A stretch of DNA of 64,000 nt from Denitratimonas yunnanensis (SeqCode) (GTDB taxonomy: Bacteria; Pseudomonadota; Gammaproteobacteria; Xanthomonadales; Xanthomonadaceae): NCBI GenBank assembly GCA_026410415.1, contig JAPMLR010000010.1, positions 1 through 64,000 of the forward strand, written 5' to 3'. This document shows, piece after piece, positions 11,769 to 22,395 of the stretch. Within the stretch, counting starts at the first letter, position 1. The number at the start of each line of letters is the position of its first letter. The notes below the pieces were generated by a model. The model saw only the letters and a program-made list of their open reading frames with translations. It had not been told where the DNA came from and did no database searches. A program made the translations under genes and the position numbers.

Positions 11769-12413
11769 TCAGGCATAGGCCAAGGATCCGATCATCTGGT
11801 CGAAATCCGATCGAGCGTCGACGCCGGAGTCCGGGTAATCGAAGAAGTTGAAGGTGAATATTGCGCCTCTTCTCACGGAGAGAACGGTCCTGCACCTTGC
11901 AGCAGCTTCAAGATCCGAAGTGACGAGACGGAATCCGGACAGATACTCGATCGAATCGACGCCGGAAATCTCATGGACAGCCCCCTGCGCGATGAGCTCG
12001 TACTCCAGAAGCACCTTCTCCAGAGTTCTGGCAACCATTGATGGGAGCGCCTCAAGCGATTCCCCCTCCAGGAAAGCGAGGTCTTCGGCATAGGCCGTCA
12101 TGGATGCTTCGAGAGCGTCCGGAATCGAGGACCCGGATTTCGCCATCACCACATAAGGGTCGGCAGCCGACAACAGCCCCTCGGAAATGAGCCCTTCTTC
12201 AACGATTTGAGCCTCGCGCAACCTCGGGAACTCTCGCTGATCAATGTAGCGCCACCCGACAGGTGGCCGGAAGGCCAGACCAAAACATCTGTTGATGTAG
12301 CAGTCACCCCCTGAAATGACAGGCTCGAAAGGAGCGACTCCACTCGACGCAATGACCGCGCCAAACGCCTTGAGGAACCCGCGTCGACCGATGCCCCTGC
12401 CATCCGGCGCCAT
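11769..12413 (-). CDS. Hypothetical protein with twin-arginine signal, possible DcrB/PsbP-like fold
   Basis: 214 residues from ATG 12413 (an in-frame ATG at 12455 gives 14 more). The N-terminus has a Tat-like motif, GRRGFLKAFG, followed by a hydrophobic stretch, suggesting export of a folded protein. The mature part starts CFGLAFRPPVGWRYID and ends with GAIFTFNFFDYPD then MIGSLAYA. This F-x-P-x-GW start and final F-x-x-MI-x-S helix resemble DcrB/PsbP-like secreted proteins; that is inference from pattern only. Codon use is visibly less GC-rich than its neighbours. It is an orphan in a sparsely coding region. No ribosome site decides the start. Confidence 0.6.
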   Translation of the reverse strand: MAPDGRGIGRRGFLKAFGAVIASSGVAPFEPVISGGDCYINRCFGLAFRPPVGWRYIDQREFPRLREAQIVEEGLISEGLLSAADPYVVMAKSGSSIPDALEASMTAYAEDLAFLEGESLEALPSMVARTLEKVLLEYELIAQGAVHEISGVDSIEYLSGFRLVTSDLEAAARCRTVLSVRRGAIFTFNFFDYPDSGVDARSDFDQMIGSLAYA

Positions 12414-12455
12414 GATCAAACCCGCACGGCGAAGCAGCTGCGGCCCGATGAACAT

Positions 12456-12993
12456 CCGTGCATCGTCGCCCTTCTTCTCGGCTGCATGGCGGTGTGCCCA
12501 TCATTGGCGGGGCGGATTCCGCATGGATTCACGGTACCAGAGAACGATACTTCATCCACGGCCCTGCCAAGTCGGCTTCTCGATACGCTAAATGGCGCGA
12601 TCGCTGAATCGTGTCGCGACATCACCAGCCGGGGATTGCGGCGCGATGGCAACGTCGGGAGCTGCGATCCGGGGCAAGCCCGGCGCACGAGCTGACAACG
12701 CACGCACATGCACCGGGGCGCGCTGGATGCAGTGGCGCGTCATGGAGCCTGGATCGGTACGATGCCGCGTTCGTGCACCCTGCAGATCCGAATCACAAAG
12801 GCATGGCATGCTCCGGCAAGGCGTGCAGTGCGGGCCTGTACCGGTACCCCCCGACCGGTACCTGAAGCCCTCGACAAACTACACTCATGCCCGATTCGCT
12901 GCGCCCGGCAGCACTGGTGCCAAGGGCGCGGCGTGACGCGGGATGAGAAAACCGTGTTCTCGCGCGTGCAACCGGCCTTCTGATGGAGCCTCG
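12456..12993. other. Intergenic stretch upstream of the sulfate import operon
   Basis: About 540 bp without a convincing gene. A frame at 12592-12936 is open but has the arginine/cysteine-rich composition of a shadow. The region holds a perfect inverted repeat at 12838-12861 and should contain the promoter and any CysB-type control of the operon. Confidence 0.5.
12838..12861. promoter_or_regulatory. Inverted repeat upstream of sbp
   Basis: GTACCGGT and ACCGGTAC form a perfect 8-bp inverted repeat around an 8-bp centre, 132 bp ahead of the sbp start. This is operator-like geometry. The binding factor is unknown, and it does not obviously match a CysB site. Confidence 0.35.
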
Positions 12994-13998
12994 ATGAAAA
13001 AGTTCTTCGTGCTGTTGTGTTCGGTACTGCTCTTGGCGGCCTGCGGCCCGGCCGAGGACGATGCGCAGCTGCTCAACGTGTCCTACGACCCGACGCGCGA
13101 GTTCTACGCCGACTTCAACGAGGAGTTCGCACGGCACTGGGAACTGGCGACCGGCGAAGTGGTGAAGATCCGCATGTCGCATGGTGGCTCGGGCAAGCAG
13201 GCGCGTGCGGTGATCGACGGGCTGCAGGCCGACGTGGTGACGCTGGCGCTGTCGGGCGACATCGACGCCATCGCCGAACACGGCAAGCTGCTGCCGGCGA
13301 ACTGGCAATCGCGCCTGCCGCACAACAGCGCACCGTACACCTCGACCATCGTGTTCCTGGTGCGCAAGGGCAACCCGAAGCACATTCGTGACTGGGGCGA
13401 TCTGGTCGCGCCCGGTGTCGGCGTGATCACGCCCAACCCCAAGACCTCCGGTGGAGCGCGCTGGAACTATCTGGCCGCGTGGGCATGGGCGACGCGCGAA
13501 TTCGGTGATGAGGAAAACGTGTTCGATTACCTGCGTGCATTGTTCGCCAACGTGCCGGTACTCGACACCGGCGCGCGTGGCGCCACCACCACGTTCGTCG
13601 AACGCGGCATCGGCGACGTGCTGCTGGCATGGGAGAACGAGGCGCTGCTGTCGCTCAGCGATCCTGCCCTGCGCGAAGACTTCGAGATCGTCTATCCCGG
13701 CCTGTCGATCAAGGCCGAGCCACCGGTGGCGATGATCGACAGCAATGTCGAGCGGCGCGGCAACCGCCTGCTGGCGCAAGCCTATCTTGAGCATCTGTAT
13801 TCGCCTCAGGGGCAGCGGCTGGCGGCGCGGCACCATTACCGACCCGCATTGCCGGAAAGCGTGCCCGACGCCGAACGCGCGCAGTTCGTCCCACTGCCGC
13901 AGGTGTCCATCGACAGCGAATTCGGTGGATGGGCACAGGCGCAGGCACGGCATTTCGCCGACGGCGGTACCTTCGATCAGATTTTCCGACTCAAGTGA
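12994..13998 (+). CDS. sbp: Sulfate ABC transporter substrate-binding protein (lipoprotein form)
   Basis: Captures sulfate (or thiosulfate) in the periplasm for the CysTWA importer. It is 334 residues. The start ATG 12994 has GGAG upstream. The signal peptide ends in LLLAACG, a lipobox, so the protein should be lipid-anchored rather than free. The mature start [18 protein letters not shown] and [18 protein letters not shown] are hallmark Sbp/CysP segments, and [12 protein letters not shown] follows at mid-protein. It is first in a four-gene operon with cysT 19 bp downstream. Sbp and CysP cannot be told apart from sequence alone. Confidence 0.93.
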   Translation: MKKFFVLLCSVLLLAACGPAEDDAQLLNVSYDPTREFYADFNEEFARHWELATGEVVKIRMSHGGSGKQARAVIDGLQADVVTLALSGDIDAIAEHGKLLPANWQSRLPHNSAPYTSTIVFLVRKGNPKHIRDWGDLVAPGVGVITPNPKTSGGARWNYLAAWAWATREFGDEENVFDYLRALFANVPVLDTGARGATTTFVERGIGDVLLAWENEALLSLSDPALREDFEIVYPGLSIKAEPPVAMIDSNVERRGNRLLAQAYLEHLYSPQGQRLAARHHYRPALPESVPDAERAQFVPLPQVSIDSEFGGWAQAQARHFADGGTFDQIFRLK

Positions 13999-14017
13999 TC
14001 CCTCCGCCCTCCGCCAC

Positions 14018-14884
14018 ATGAGCCAGCCCGTGCCTCCTCTGGTCAAACCCCGCTGGCGCAGGCCGTTGCCCGGCTTTGGCGTGACGCTGGGGTTGGGAAT
14101 GGCGTGGGTCGGTGTGGTGGTGATGTTGCCGCTGACGGCGCTGGCCGTGCATGCGGCGGGGCTGGGCGCGCAGGGCTGGTTGCGCGCGGTTTCCGATGCG
14201 CGCGTGCTGGCGGCGTTGAAGGTGAGTTTCACCAGTGCTTTCGCCGCGGCGCTGTTCGCGGCGCTGGCCGGTGCGTTGATTGCGTGGGTGCTGGTGCGCT
14301 ATCGCTTTCCCGGGCGGCGTTTTCTCGATGCGCTGGTCGATCTGCCGTTCGCGCTGCCCACGGCCGTGGCCGGCATCGCGCTGACCGCGATCTATGCGCC
14401 CACCGGCTGGATCGGCCAATGGCTGAACGCGCTCGGCGTCCAGGTGGCCTATACGTGGCTGGGCATCGTGGTGGCGCTAGTGTTCATCGGTCTGCCGTTC
14501 GCGGTCCGCACCGTGCAGCCGATCCTGGAAACCCTCGGGCACGATCAGGAAGACGCCGCCGCCTCGCTCGGCGCGTCGCGCTTCACCACGCTGCGCCGGG
14601 TGATCTTCCCCGAAGTGCTGCCCGCGCTGCTGACCGGCTTCTCGCTCGCGTTCGCGCGTGGTCTGGGCGAATACGGCTCGGTCATCTTCATTGCCGGCAA
14701 CAAGCCATTCCAGACCGAGATCGCACCGCTTCTGATCACCATCCGGCTGGAGGAATACGACTACAACGGTGCGATCGCACTCGCCGCGCTGCTGTTGCTG
14801 GCCTCGTTTCTCTGCCTGTTGGCGATCAACCTCATTCCGCTGCTGTTTGCGCATGGGCGCAGGGAGGACGTGCGTGTCTCCTGA
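14018..14884 (+). CDS. cysT: Sulfate ABC transporter permease subunit CysT
   Basis: Inner-membrane permease of 288 residues with about six transmembrane segments. The ABC permease EAA loop is visible around DAAASLGASRFTTLRRV. The family segments LPFALPTAVAGIALT and LGEYGSVIFIAGN are present. It pairs with CysW to form the sulfate channel. The stop overlaps the cysW GTG start by 11 bp, indicating translational coupling. Confidence 0.94.
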   Translation: MSQPVPPLVKPRWRRPLPGFGVTLGLGMAWVGVVVMLPLTALAVHAAGLGAQGWLRAVSDARVLAALKVSFTSAFAAALFAALAGALIAWVLVRYRFPGRRFLDALVDLPFALPTAVAGIALTAIYAPTGWIGQWLNALGVQVAYTWLGIVVALVFIGLPFAVRTVQPILETLGHDQEDAAASLGASRFTTLRRVIFPEVLPALLTGFSLAFARGLGEYGSVIFIAGNKPFQTEIAPLLITIRLEEYDYNGAIALAALLLLASFLCLLAINLIPLLFAHGRREDVRVS

Positions 14885-15716
14885 ACTGCGCGAACCGGCC
14901 TGGGTCCGACGCAGCCTGATCGGACTGGCGATGCTCACGATGGCGTTGCTGATCGTGTTGCCGCTGATCGCGGTGCTGGTTTCCGCGTTCGGCAAAGGTT
15001 TTGCTGCGTGGTGGGCGGCGATTGCCGAACCCGACGCGCTGGCGGCACTGAAGCTGAGCCTCACCGTGACCGCCATCGTCATCCCGGTGAATGCCTTCTT
15101 CGGCATGCTCTCGGCGTGGGCGATCACCCGTTTCGCATTCCGCGGCAAACGCGTGTTGCTGGCGTTGATCGATCTGCCGTTCGCGGTATCCCCGGTCGTC
15201 GCGGGCCTGTGTCTGGTGCTGCTGTTCGGCGCCTCCGGCTGGTTCGCCGAGTGGCTGCACGACTGGGACATCCGCATCCTGTTCGCGCGTCCCGGCATCG
15301 TGCTGGCGACACTGTTCATCACCTTCCCGTTCGTGGTGCGCGAGTTGATCCCGCTGATGCAGCAGCAAGGTGCCGAGGAGGAAATCGTCGCACGTTCGCT
15401 CGGCGCCAATGCATGGACGATGTTCTTCCGTGTGACCTTGCCGAACATCAAATGGGGCTTGTTGTACGGCGTGCTGCTGTGCGGCGCGCGCGCGATGGGC
15501 GAGTTCGGCGCGGTATCGGTGGTGTCCGGGCATATCCGCGGCCTCACCAACACACTGCCGCTGCACGTGGAAATCCTCTACAACGAATTCAACGCCACCG
15601 CCGCGTTCGCGGTAGCCTCACTGCTGGCCGGACTGGCACTGGTGACACTGGTTCTCAAGTTCTGGCTGGAGGCACGCCACGGCGATGCCCTCGCTGCTTC
15701 CCACCGCAGGCATTGA
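14874..15716 (+). CDS. cysW: Sulfate ABC transporter permease subunit CysW
   Basis: Second permease of the sulfate importer, 280 residues with about six membrane segments. The EAA loop is seen as [37 protein letters not shown] and [16 protein letters not shown] are CysW signatures. The start is GTG 14874, supported by AGGGAGGA 5 bp upstream; the frame continues upstream but with cysteine/arginine-rich shadow composition inside cysT. Confidence 0.93.
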   Translation: MSPELREPAWVRRSLIGLAMLTMALLIVLPLIAVLVSAFGKGFAAWWAAIAEPDALAALKLSLTVTAIVIPVNAFFGMLSAWAITRFAFRGKRVLLALIDLPFAVSPVVAGLCLVLLFGASGWFAEWLHDWDIRILFARPGIVLATLFITFPFVVRELIPLMQQQGAEEEIVARSLGANAWTMFFRVTLPNIKWGLLYGVLLCGARAMGEFGAVSVVSGHIRGLTNTLPLHVEILYNEFNATAAFAVASLLAGLALVTLVLKFWLEARHGDALAASHRRH

Positions 15717-15726
15717 TGAAACGCCG

Positions 15727-16824
15727 ATGATTCACGAGTCTTCTCACGACAACAGCAACGGGCACGGTGTGGACCTGCGCATCGAGGCATTGAGCAAGCG
15801 CTATGCCGACGCGCTCGTGCTCGATGGCGTGGACCTGTACATCGGTGCCGGCGAACTGGTGGCTCTGCTGGGTCCGTCCGGCTCCGGCAAGACCACGTTG
15901 CTGCGCGCGATCGCCGGCCTGCTGCCGATCGACGCCGGCCGCATCCTGTTCGGCGAACGCGATGCCACGCGCCTGAGCCTGCGTGAACGCAATGTCGGTT
16001 TCGTGTTCCAGAACTACGCCCTGTTCCGGCACATGACCGTGGCCGAGAACATCGCCTTCGGCTTGCGCAGCCGGCCGCGCCGGACCCGGCCATCCAGGGC
16101 GGCGATCGCACAACGCGTGGAGGAGCTGCTCGCGCTGGTGCAGCTGCCCGAACTCGGTGGCCGCTATCCGGACCAACTCTCGGGTGGGCAGAAGCAACGC
16201 GTGGCGCTGGCCCGTGCGCTGGCGATCGATCCCCACGTGCTGCTGCTGGACGAGCCCTTCGGCGCGCTCGACGCCAAGGTGCGCATCGAACTGCGCCGCT
16301 GGTTGCGCCAGCTGCACGACCAGACCGGCCAGACCACGGTGTTCGTGACCCACGATCAGGATGAGGCGATGGAGCTGGCCGACCGCGTCGCGGTGCTGCG
16401 CGATGGCCGCATCGAGCAGATCGGCACACCGGAACAGATTTGCGACGCGCCCGCATCCGCGCACGTGTTCGGTTTCATCGGCCGCGCCGGCGTGCTCGAA
16501 GGCCACGTCGAGGCTGGCCGCTTCACGCCGGCAGGACAACACGCCGCGTTCCCGGCCGAAGGCATCGGTGACGGCCCCGCGCGTCTGCACGTGCGTCCGC
16601 ACGACCTCACCCTGGCCATGTCCGGTCACGGCCTTGGCGCACGGGTGGCGTGTGTGCGACGGCTCGCCGACAAGCTGTGCGTGGAGCTGCAACTGCCGGG
16701 CCAGCCCCACATGCTTGAACTCGACCTCGGCGCCACGCCCGGCGTGCACCCGCCCATGGTGGGGAGCGAAGTGGCGGTGATGCCACTGCGCTACCGCGTC
16801 TATCCTCACCTGCCTTCACGCTGA
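15727..16824 (+). CDS. cysA: Sulfate/thiosulfate ABC transporter ATP-binding protein
   Basis: Energises sulfate uptake. It is 365 residues from ATG 15727; ATG 15685, overlapping cysW, is an alternative. The ABC ATPase domain has Walker [11 protein letters not shown]-loop FVFQNYALF, signature LSGGQKQR, Walker [13 protein letters not shown] and the switch histidine in VFVTHD. The C-terminal 120 residues form a TOBE-like regulatory domain ([13 protein letters not shown]). The 15-residue histidine/serine-rich start before the first strand is not conserved in the family. It is last in sbp-cysT-cysW-cysA. Confidence 0.94.
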   Translation: MIHESSHDNSNGHGVDLRIEALSKRYADALVLDGVDLYIGAGELVALLGPSGSGKTTLLRAIAGLLPIDAGRILFGERDATRLSLRERNVGFVFQNYALFRHMTVAENIAFGLRSRPRRTRPSRAAIAQRVEELLALVQLPELGGRYPDQLSGGQKQRVALARALAIDPHVLLLDEPFGALDAKVRIELRRWLRQLHDQTGQTTVFVTHDQDEAMELADRVAVLRDGRIEQIGTPEQICDAPASAHVFGFIGRAGVLEGHVEAGRFTPAGQHAAFPAEGIGDGPARLHVRPHDLTLAMSGHGLGARVACVRRLADKLCVELQLPGQPHMLELDLGATPGVHPPMVGSEVAVMPLRYRVYPHLPSR

Positions 16825-16868
16825 GGCGTGCGGCACCGCAGTCTGCGATTGCGCCGTGGTGGCGTTGC

Positions 16869-18176
16869 TCATGGCAAGGTCGGTGCCGCTGGCGTTGAAG
16901 GCTGCTTGAAGACGCTGCCGTCCTTCATCACAAAGGCCACCTCCAGCACCGCCTCGATCCGCTCCAGCGGATTGCCGGGCACGGCAACGATGTCGGCGCG
17001 CTGGCCGGGCTCGATCGTGCCCTGATCCTCGACACCGAGGACTTGTGCGGCGAAGAACGTGGCCGATTGCAACGCATAAGCGGGAGGAATCCCCGCTTCG
17101 ACCATGTAGAGGAACTCGCGTGCGTTGTCGCCGTGCGGGCCGACGCCTTGATCCGTGCCGAACGCGATCTTCACGCCGGCACGATACGCGCGCGCCGCGG
17201 TCTGCTGGATCTGCGCGCCGATGCGTTCGGCTTTCGGGCGCACGACCGCAGGGAAGTAACCATCGATCCTGGCCTTGTCGGCCACGAATCGGCCGGCATA
17301 GATCGTGGGGATGTACCAGGTGCCGCGTTCCTTCATCAGGCGCATTACCTCGTCGTCCATCTGCGTGCCGTGTTCGATGCTGGTCACGCCGGCCAACACG
17401 GCGCGCTTCATGCCCTCGGTGCCGTGGGCGTGGGCCGCGACGCTGAAACCGTAGTCTTTCGCGGCCTGGACGACGGCCTGCACTTCATCGAGGGTGAACT
17501 GCGGCGCATCACCGGATTTGGCATAGCTCAACACGCCGCCGGTGGCAGTGATCTTGATGACATCACTGCCGTCCTTGTAGCGCTGGCGCACGGCGCGGCG
17601 CGCCTCGTCGGGTGAGTTGACCACACCCTCGGTTGGTCCAGGCGGACCCATGAGGTGGGCCAGGCGATCGTTGAGGCCATTGGTCGGATCGGCATGTCCT
17701 CCGGTGGTGGCGATCGACTTGCCGGCCGCGAAGATGCGCGGCCCCTTCACCAGGCCCTGATTGATCGCATCGCGCAGGTGCGGCGCGATCTCGCCGCCCA
17801 GATCGCGCACGCTGGTGAAGCCGGCCAACAAGGTTTTCTCGGCGTATCCCACCGAACGGAACGCAAAGTCGACCGGATCCAGACGGAAGCCTTCGGCATA
17901 ACTCTGCGCGCTGGACTGGCTTCCCAAATGCACGTGCAGATCGGTCCACCCCGGGGTGCAGGTGTGGGTCGACAGATCGATGAGGGCCACGTCAGCCACC
18001 GCGACATGTCCCGCCAACACCTCGGACACCTTGCCGTCCCGAATGACTACCGTGCGTGCATCCAGCAATTTGCCGGAGCGCGAATCGAACACGTGCCCGC
18101 AATGCAGGGCGGTATCGGCCTGGGCGGCGACGGCGAACAGGCCGCAACACAAGGCAAGCAGGGATCGGGTCGGCAT
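16869..18176 (-). CDS. Secreted amidohydrolase family protein
   Basis: 435 residues with a cleavable signal peptide ([20 protein letters not shown]). Metal ligands of the amidohydrolase superfamily are visible: HVH at residues 81-83, a lysine in VIKITATGG, histidines in AAHAHG and SIEHG, and the catalytic aspartate in FGTDQG. The overall form matches imidazolonepropionase-like/Xaa-Pro dipeptidase-type amidohydrolases common in Lysobacterales, so peptide or cyclic-amide hydrolysis in the periplasm is likely. The exact substrate is unknown. Two further in-frame ATGs lie upstream, but only this start gives a proper signal sequence. It is divergent from zwf. Confidence 0.87.
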   Translation of the reverse strand: MPTRSLLALCCGLFAVAAQADTALHCGHVFDSRSGKLLDARTVVIRDGKVSEVLAGHVAVADVALIDLSTHTCTPGWTDLHVHLGSQSSAQSYAEGFRLDPVDFAFRSVGYAEKTLLAGFTSVRDLGGEIAPHLRDAINQGLVKGPRIFAAGKSIATTGGHADPTNGLNDRLAHLMGPPGPTEGVVNSPDEARRAVRQRYKDGSDVIKITATGGVLSYAKSGDAPQFTLDEVQAVVQAAKDYGFSVAAHAHGTEGMKRAVLAGVTSIEHGTQMDDEVMRLMKERGTWYIPTIYAGRFVADKARIDGYFPAVVRPKAERIGAQIQQTAARAYRAGVKIAFGTDQGVGPHGDNAREFLYMVEAGIPPAYALQSATFFAAQVLGVEDQGTIEPGQRADIVAVPGNPLERIEAVLEVAFVMKDGSVFKQPSTPAAPTLP

Positions 18177-18363
18177 TGGCGGAACGCTCGCGGCTGAAAG
18201 GAATCCCATGCTAACGCGACGCCACGGCCCCGCACCGTGCAGCGCACAAGGCATCACGCATAATGGGGAACACGTCGCGATACGTTCGCGCCTTTCCGCC
18301 CACGCGGCAGCTGCACGACCGCCAACGGCCACTGTTTCCGCTCACGGATGACTGACTCCACGC

Positions 18364-19827
18364 ATGACCAGCCGACTGATTCCCGTCGATCCCTTCGTTC
18401 TTGCGGTATTTGGCGCCACCGGCGATCTGGCGCGACGCAAGTTGCTGCCGGCCCTGTTCCATCGCGATGCCGGCGGCCAACTGACCGACCCGACCCTGAT
18501 CGTGGGTGTGTCGCGTCGCGACATGGATGACGCAACATTCCGCGAGCTGGCACGCGAAGCGATTCTCGAGCACGTCTCCGAGGTGGATGCGGACGTGCTC
18601 GACCGTTTCCTCTCGCGATTGCATTACACCGCTGCCGATGCCGAGTCGGATACGGGCTGGGAAGCGCTCGCCACGCTGCTGACAGCGCAGTCGATCCGCG
18701 ATCAGGTCTTCTATCTGGCCACCGCGCCGGTGCACTTCGGCCCGATCTGCGAACGACTGGGGCGATTCGGCTTGGCGCATGGGCGCGTGGTGATCGAAAA
18801 ACCGCTCGGCCGTGATCTGGCGTCCGCACAACGACTCAACGATGCCATCGGCGCCGTTTTCCCGGAAGAACGCATCTACCGCATCGATCATTACCTCGGC
18901 AAGGAAACGGTGCAGAACCTCATGGCGTTGCGCTTTGCCAACGCCTTGTTCGAACCGTTGTGGAATGCGGCCCACATCGACCACGTGCAGATCTCCGTGG
19001 CCGAAAGTCTCGGCGTGGAAGGCCGTGCCGATTACTACGACCAGACCGGCGCGCTGCGCGACATGGTGCAGAACCACATGCTCCAGTTGCTGTGCCTCGT
19101 GGCGATGGAGCCGCCCAACTCGCTCGACGCCGATGCGGTGCGCGACGAAAAACTCAAGGTGCTGCAAGCGCTCAAGCCCATCACTCGCAACGATATCCAC
19201 CTCACCACCGTGCGCGGCCAATATCGCGCCGGGGCCAACAACGGCGGCGCCGTGGCGGGTTATCTCGACGAGCTGGGACGAGCGAGCACCACTGAAACCT
19301 TCGTGGCACTGAAGGCGGAGATTCGCAATTGGCGCTGGGCCGGCGTGCCGTTCTACCTGCGCACCGGAAAACGCCTCGCCGCACGCAGTTCCGAAATCGT
19401 GGTGACGTTCCGTCCGATTCCGCACTCGGTGTTCGACAGCCACGCCGGACCATTGGTGCAAAACCGGCTGGTGATGCGGCTGCAACCGGACGAGGGCGTG
19501 AAGTTGTGGCTGATGATCAAGGATCCGGGCCCCGGCGGCATGCGACTGCGCAACGTGCCGCTGGACATGAGCTTTGCCGAAACCTTCGATGTGCGCCACT
19601 CCGATGCCTACGAACGCCTGTTGCTGGACGTGGTGCGCGGCCAGCAGACGCTGTTCATGCGTCGCGACGAAGTCGAAGCGGCGTGGCAGTGGATCGATCC
19701 GATCCTTGAAGCGTGGCGCAGCAGCGAAGAAGCGCCCAAACCCTACACCGCCGGCACCTGGGGGCCGTCTGCCGCGATTGCATTGATCGAGCGTGACGGA
19801 CGCACCTGGGTCGAAGACGGGGCGTGA
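18364..19827 (+). CDS. zwf: Glucose-6-phosphate 1-dehydrogenase
   Basis: Oxidises glucose-6-phosphate to 6-phosphogluconolactone with NADP+ (or NAD+). It is 487 residues, the normal length. The nucleotide-binding start VFGATGDLARRKLLPALF and the active-site RIDHYLGKE with its catalytic histidine are present. It is the first gene of zwf-pgl-edd-eda. The stop overlaps a GTG start of pgl (GTGA). Confidence 0.97.
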   Translation: MTSRLIPVDPFVLAVFGATGDLARRKLLPALFHRDAGGQLTDPTLIVGVSRRDMDDATFRELAREAILEHVSEVDADVLDRFLSRLHYTAADAESDTGWEALATLLTAQSIRDQVFYLATAPVHFGPICERLGRFGLAHGRVVIEKPLGRDLASAQRLNDAIGAVFPEERIYRIDHYLGKETVQNLMALRFANALFEPLWNAAHIDHVQISVAESLGVEGRADYYDQTGALRDMVQNHMLQLLCLVAMEPPNSLDADAVRDEKLKVLQALKPITRNDIHLTTVRGQYRAGANNGGAVAGYLDELGRASTTETFVALKAEIRNWRWAGVPFYLRTGKRLAARSSEIVVTFRPIPHSVFDSHAGPLVQNRLVMRLQPDEGVKLWLMIKDPGPGGMRLRNVPLDMSFAETFDVRHSDAYERLLLDVVRGQQTLFMRRDEVEAAWQWIDPILEAWRSSEEAPKPYTAGTWGPSAAIALIERDGRTWVEDGA

Positions 19828-20525
19828 GGATGACACCGAACTTTCAATCGTTTCCCGATGGCGACGTGTTGGCCGAGGCCCTCGCCAAACAGGTGGCTGC
19901 CGCGTTGCAGCAACGCATCGCACGCGACGGACGCGCGCTGCTCGCGGTGTCGGGCGGGCGCACACCGCAACGTTTCCTGAGTGCGCTCGCGGCACAGTCG
20001 GTGGATTGGTCCGCCGTGTGGATCACGCTGGTGGACGAGCGTTGGGTCGATGAGGTCTCGGAACGCTCGAACGCGCGGCTGGTTCGTCGCCATCTGTTGC
20101 AAGGTCCCGCAGCGGCGGCGCACTTCGTGCCGCTGCATGTCGATGCGCCGTCGCCGGAAGCCGCCCTGGCGCAGATCGAGCAACGCATCGCGGAACTGCC
20201 GTTGCCGTTCGCCGCGGTCGTGCTCGGCATGGGCGACGATGGGCACACGGCGTCGCTGTTTCCGGGAGGTGACCATCTGGAGGCGGCACTTGATCCCGCC
20301 TCTCCGCATCGCGTGGCCGCCATGCGTGCGCCGGCTGCTGGCGAGCCCCGCATCACGTTGACACTCGGCGTGCTGGCGCAAGCCGAGTTTCTGGCGCTGC
20401 ACATCGAAGGCGAGGGAAAGCGTCGCGTGCTCGATGCTGCACTCGGCTCGACATCATCCCGCGCGCCCATCGCCACCGTGCTCGCACACAGCGTTCATCC
20501 GCCCACCGTATTCTGGTGCCCATGA
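19824..20525 (+). CDS. pgl: 6-phosphogluconolactonase
   Basis: Hydrolyses 6-phosphogluconolactone to 6-phosphogluconate. It is 233 residues, DevB/SOL type. [10 protein letters not shown] binds phosphate, VDERWV and [14 protein letters not shown] are the family signatures. The GTG at 19824 overlaps the zwf stop by four bases; ATG 19830 is an alternative two codons later. It follows zwf directly and supplies the substrate of Edd. Confidence 0.95.
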   Translation: MRMTPNFQSFPDGDVLAEALAKQVAAALQQRIARDGRALLAVSGGRTPQRFLSALAAQSVDWSAVWITLVDERWVDEVSERSNARLVRRHLLQGPAAAAHFVPLHVDAPSPEAALAQIEQRIAELPLPFAAVVLGMGDDGHTASLFPGGDHLEAALDPASPHRVAAMRAPAAGEPRITLTLGVLAQAEFLALHIEGEGKRRVLDAALGSTSSRAPIATVLAHSVHPPTVFWCP

Positions 20526-20556
20526 TGACCATGAACGCAGCATCGGGAGCACGGCG

Positions 20557-22395
20557 ATGACAGCATTCCCACCGTTGCATGCGCGTGTGGCCGAGGTCAC
20601 CGAGCGCATCGCGCAGCGCAGTCGCGACAGCCGGGCGCGCTATCTCGAACGCATCGCCCGCGCCGCCGAACACGGCCCGAGTCGTCGACGTCTCGGCTGC
20701 GCCAATCAAGCACACGGTTTCGCGTCCTGCAGCTCGGACGACAAGGCGATGCTGCGACAGGGCGACGGCCCGAGCCTGGGCATCGTCACGGCGTACAACG
20801 ACATGCTTTCGGCACACCAGCCGTACGAGCACTTCCCCGAACTCATCCGCGCCGCGGCGCGCGAGGCCGGCGGCGTGGCGATGGTGGCCGGCGGCGTGCC
20901 GGCGATGTGCGACGGTGTGACGCAGGGCGAGGCCGGCATGGAACTGTCGCTGTTCTCGCGCGACACCATCGCCCTGGCCACTGCCATCGCACTGTCGCAT
21001 CAGACCTTCGACGCGGCGGTGTTTCTCGGCATTTGCGACAAGATCGTGCCGGGGTTGGTGATCGGCGCGCTGTCGTTCGGTCACTTGCCCGCCGTGTTCA
21101 TTCCCGCCGGACCGATGCCCTCGGGACTGCCGAATCAGGAGAAAGCGCGCATCCGACAGCTGTATGCGGAAGGCAAGGTCGGGCGCGATGCCCTGCTGGA
21201 CGCCGAATCCCGGTCCTACCACAGCCCCGGCACCTGCACCTTCTACGGCACCGCCAACACCAACCAGATGCTGATGGAGATCATGGGCCTGCATCTGCCC
21301 GGCGCCTCCTTCGTCAATCCCGGCACACCTCTGCGCGACGCGCTGACCCGCACCGCCACCGCACGGGCACTCGGCATCACCGCGCTCGGCGATCAGTACA
21401 CACCGATCGGCGAAGTGCTCGACGAGCGCGCTTTCGTCAACGCCCTCGTCGGATTGAACGCCACGGGTGGTTCGACCAACCACACGCTGCATTTGGTGGC
21501 GATGGCGGCGGCGGCCGGAATTCGGCTGGACTGGAATGATTTTTCCGATCTGGCCGCGGTCGTGCCGCTGCTGGCGCGCGTCTACCCGAACGGCAGCGCC
21601 GACGTGAATCACTTCCACGCGGCCGGAGGCGTGGCTTTCGTGATCGGCGAATTGCTGCGCGCCGGACTGTTGCATCGCGATGTTCGAACCGTCTGGGGCG
21701 CGGGACTCGACGCCTACCTGCGCGAGCCGTGGCTCGGCGACACGGGGTTGGCATGGCGCGATGCACCCACGCACAGCGGCGACACCGACGTGCTGCGCGG
21801 CGTGGCCGACCCGTTCGATGCCAGCGGCGGATTGACGCTGCTCAACGGCGATCTCGGCCGCGCCATCATCAAGACCTCCGCGGTCTCGCCCGACCGCCAT
21901 GTGATCGAGGCACCGGCTCGCGTGTTCCACTCGCAGGAAGCGCTGCAGGACGCCTTCCGCGCCGGACTGCTGCAAGGCGACTTCATCGCCGTGGTGCGGT
22001 TTCAAGGCCCGCGAGCCAACGGCATGCCGGAACTGCACAAACTGATGCCGCCACTGGGCGTGCTGCAGGATCGCGGGCAGAAGATCGCACTGGTCACCGA
22101 TGGTCGACTGTCCGGCGCCTCGGGCAAGGTGCCGGCGGCCATCCACGTGACCCCGGAAGCGGCCGATGGCGGACCGATTGCACGGATTCGCGACGGCGAC
22201 CTGCTCCGGCTGGATGCCACCACCGGTCGACTGGACGTGCTTGTCGATCCAAACGAATGGAACGCGCGTTCGCCTGTGACGCTGCCGGGCAGCGGACAGC
22301 ACGAAGGTGTCGGGCGCGAGTTGTTCGGCCTGTTCCGCGCTGCGGTGGGCCCGGCCGATGCGGGCGCCAGCGTCTTCGGGATGCCATCGGCATGA
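20557..22395 (+). CDS. edd: Phosphogluconate dehydratase
   Basis: Key Entner-Doudoroff enzyme that converts 6-phosphogluconate to 2-keto-3-deoxy-6-phosphogluconate. It is 612 residues. The iron-sulfur cysteines of the IlvD/Edd family lie in [27 protein letters not shown] and [16 protein letters not shown]; the last form is specific to Edd rather than IlvD. The start ATG 20557 has GGGAG 7 bp upstream. The stop overlaps the eda start as ATGA, so Edd and Eda are translationally coupled. Confidence 0.97.
   Translation: MTAFPPLHARVAEVTERIAQRSRDSRARYLERIARAAEHGPSRRRLGCANQAHGFASCSSDDKAMLRQGDGPSLGIVTAYNDMLSAHQPYEHFPELIRAAAREAGGVAMVAGGVPAMCDGVTQGEAGMELSLFSRDTIALATAIALSHQTFDAAVFLGICDKIVPGLVIGALSFGHLPAVFIPAGPMPSGLPNQEKARIRQLYAEGKVGRDALLDAESRSYHSPGTCTFYGTANTNQMLMEIMGLHLPGASFVNPGTPLRDALTRTATARALGITALGDQYTPIGEVLDERAFVNALVGLNATGGSTNHTLHLVAMAAAAGIRLDWNDFSDLAAVVPLLARVYPNGSADVNHFHAAGGVAFVIGELLRAGLLHRDVRTVWGAGLDAYLREPWLGDTGLAWRDAPTHSGDTDVLRGVADPFDASGGLTLLNGDLGRAIIKTSAVSPDRHVIEAPARVFHSQEALQDAFRAGLLQGDFIAVVRFQGPRANGMPELHKLMPPLGVLQDRGQKIALVTDGRLSGASGKVPAAIHVTPEAADGGPIARIRDGDLLRLDATTGRLDVLVDPNEWNARSPVTLPGSGQHEGVGRELFGLFRAAVGPADAGASVFGMPSA

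Noticed and set aside
12592..12936. 114-residue frame upstream of sbp
   Set aside because: Arg/Cys/Ala-rich shadow-like composition, no ribosome site, no similarity.
18211..19995. 594-residue open frame antisense to zwf
   Set aside because: Overlaps zwf completely; no domain.
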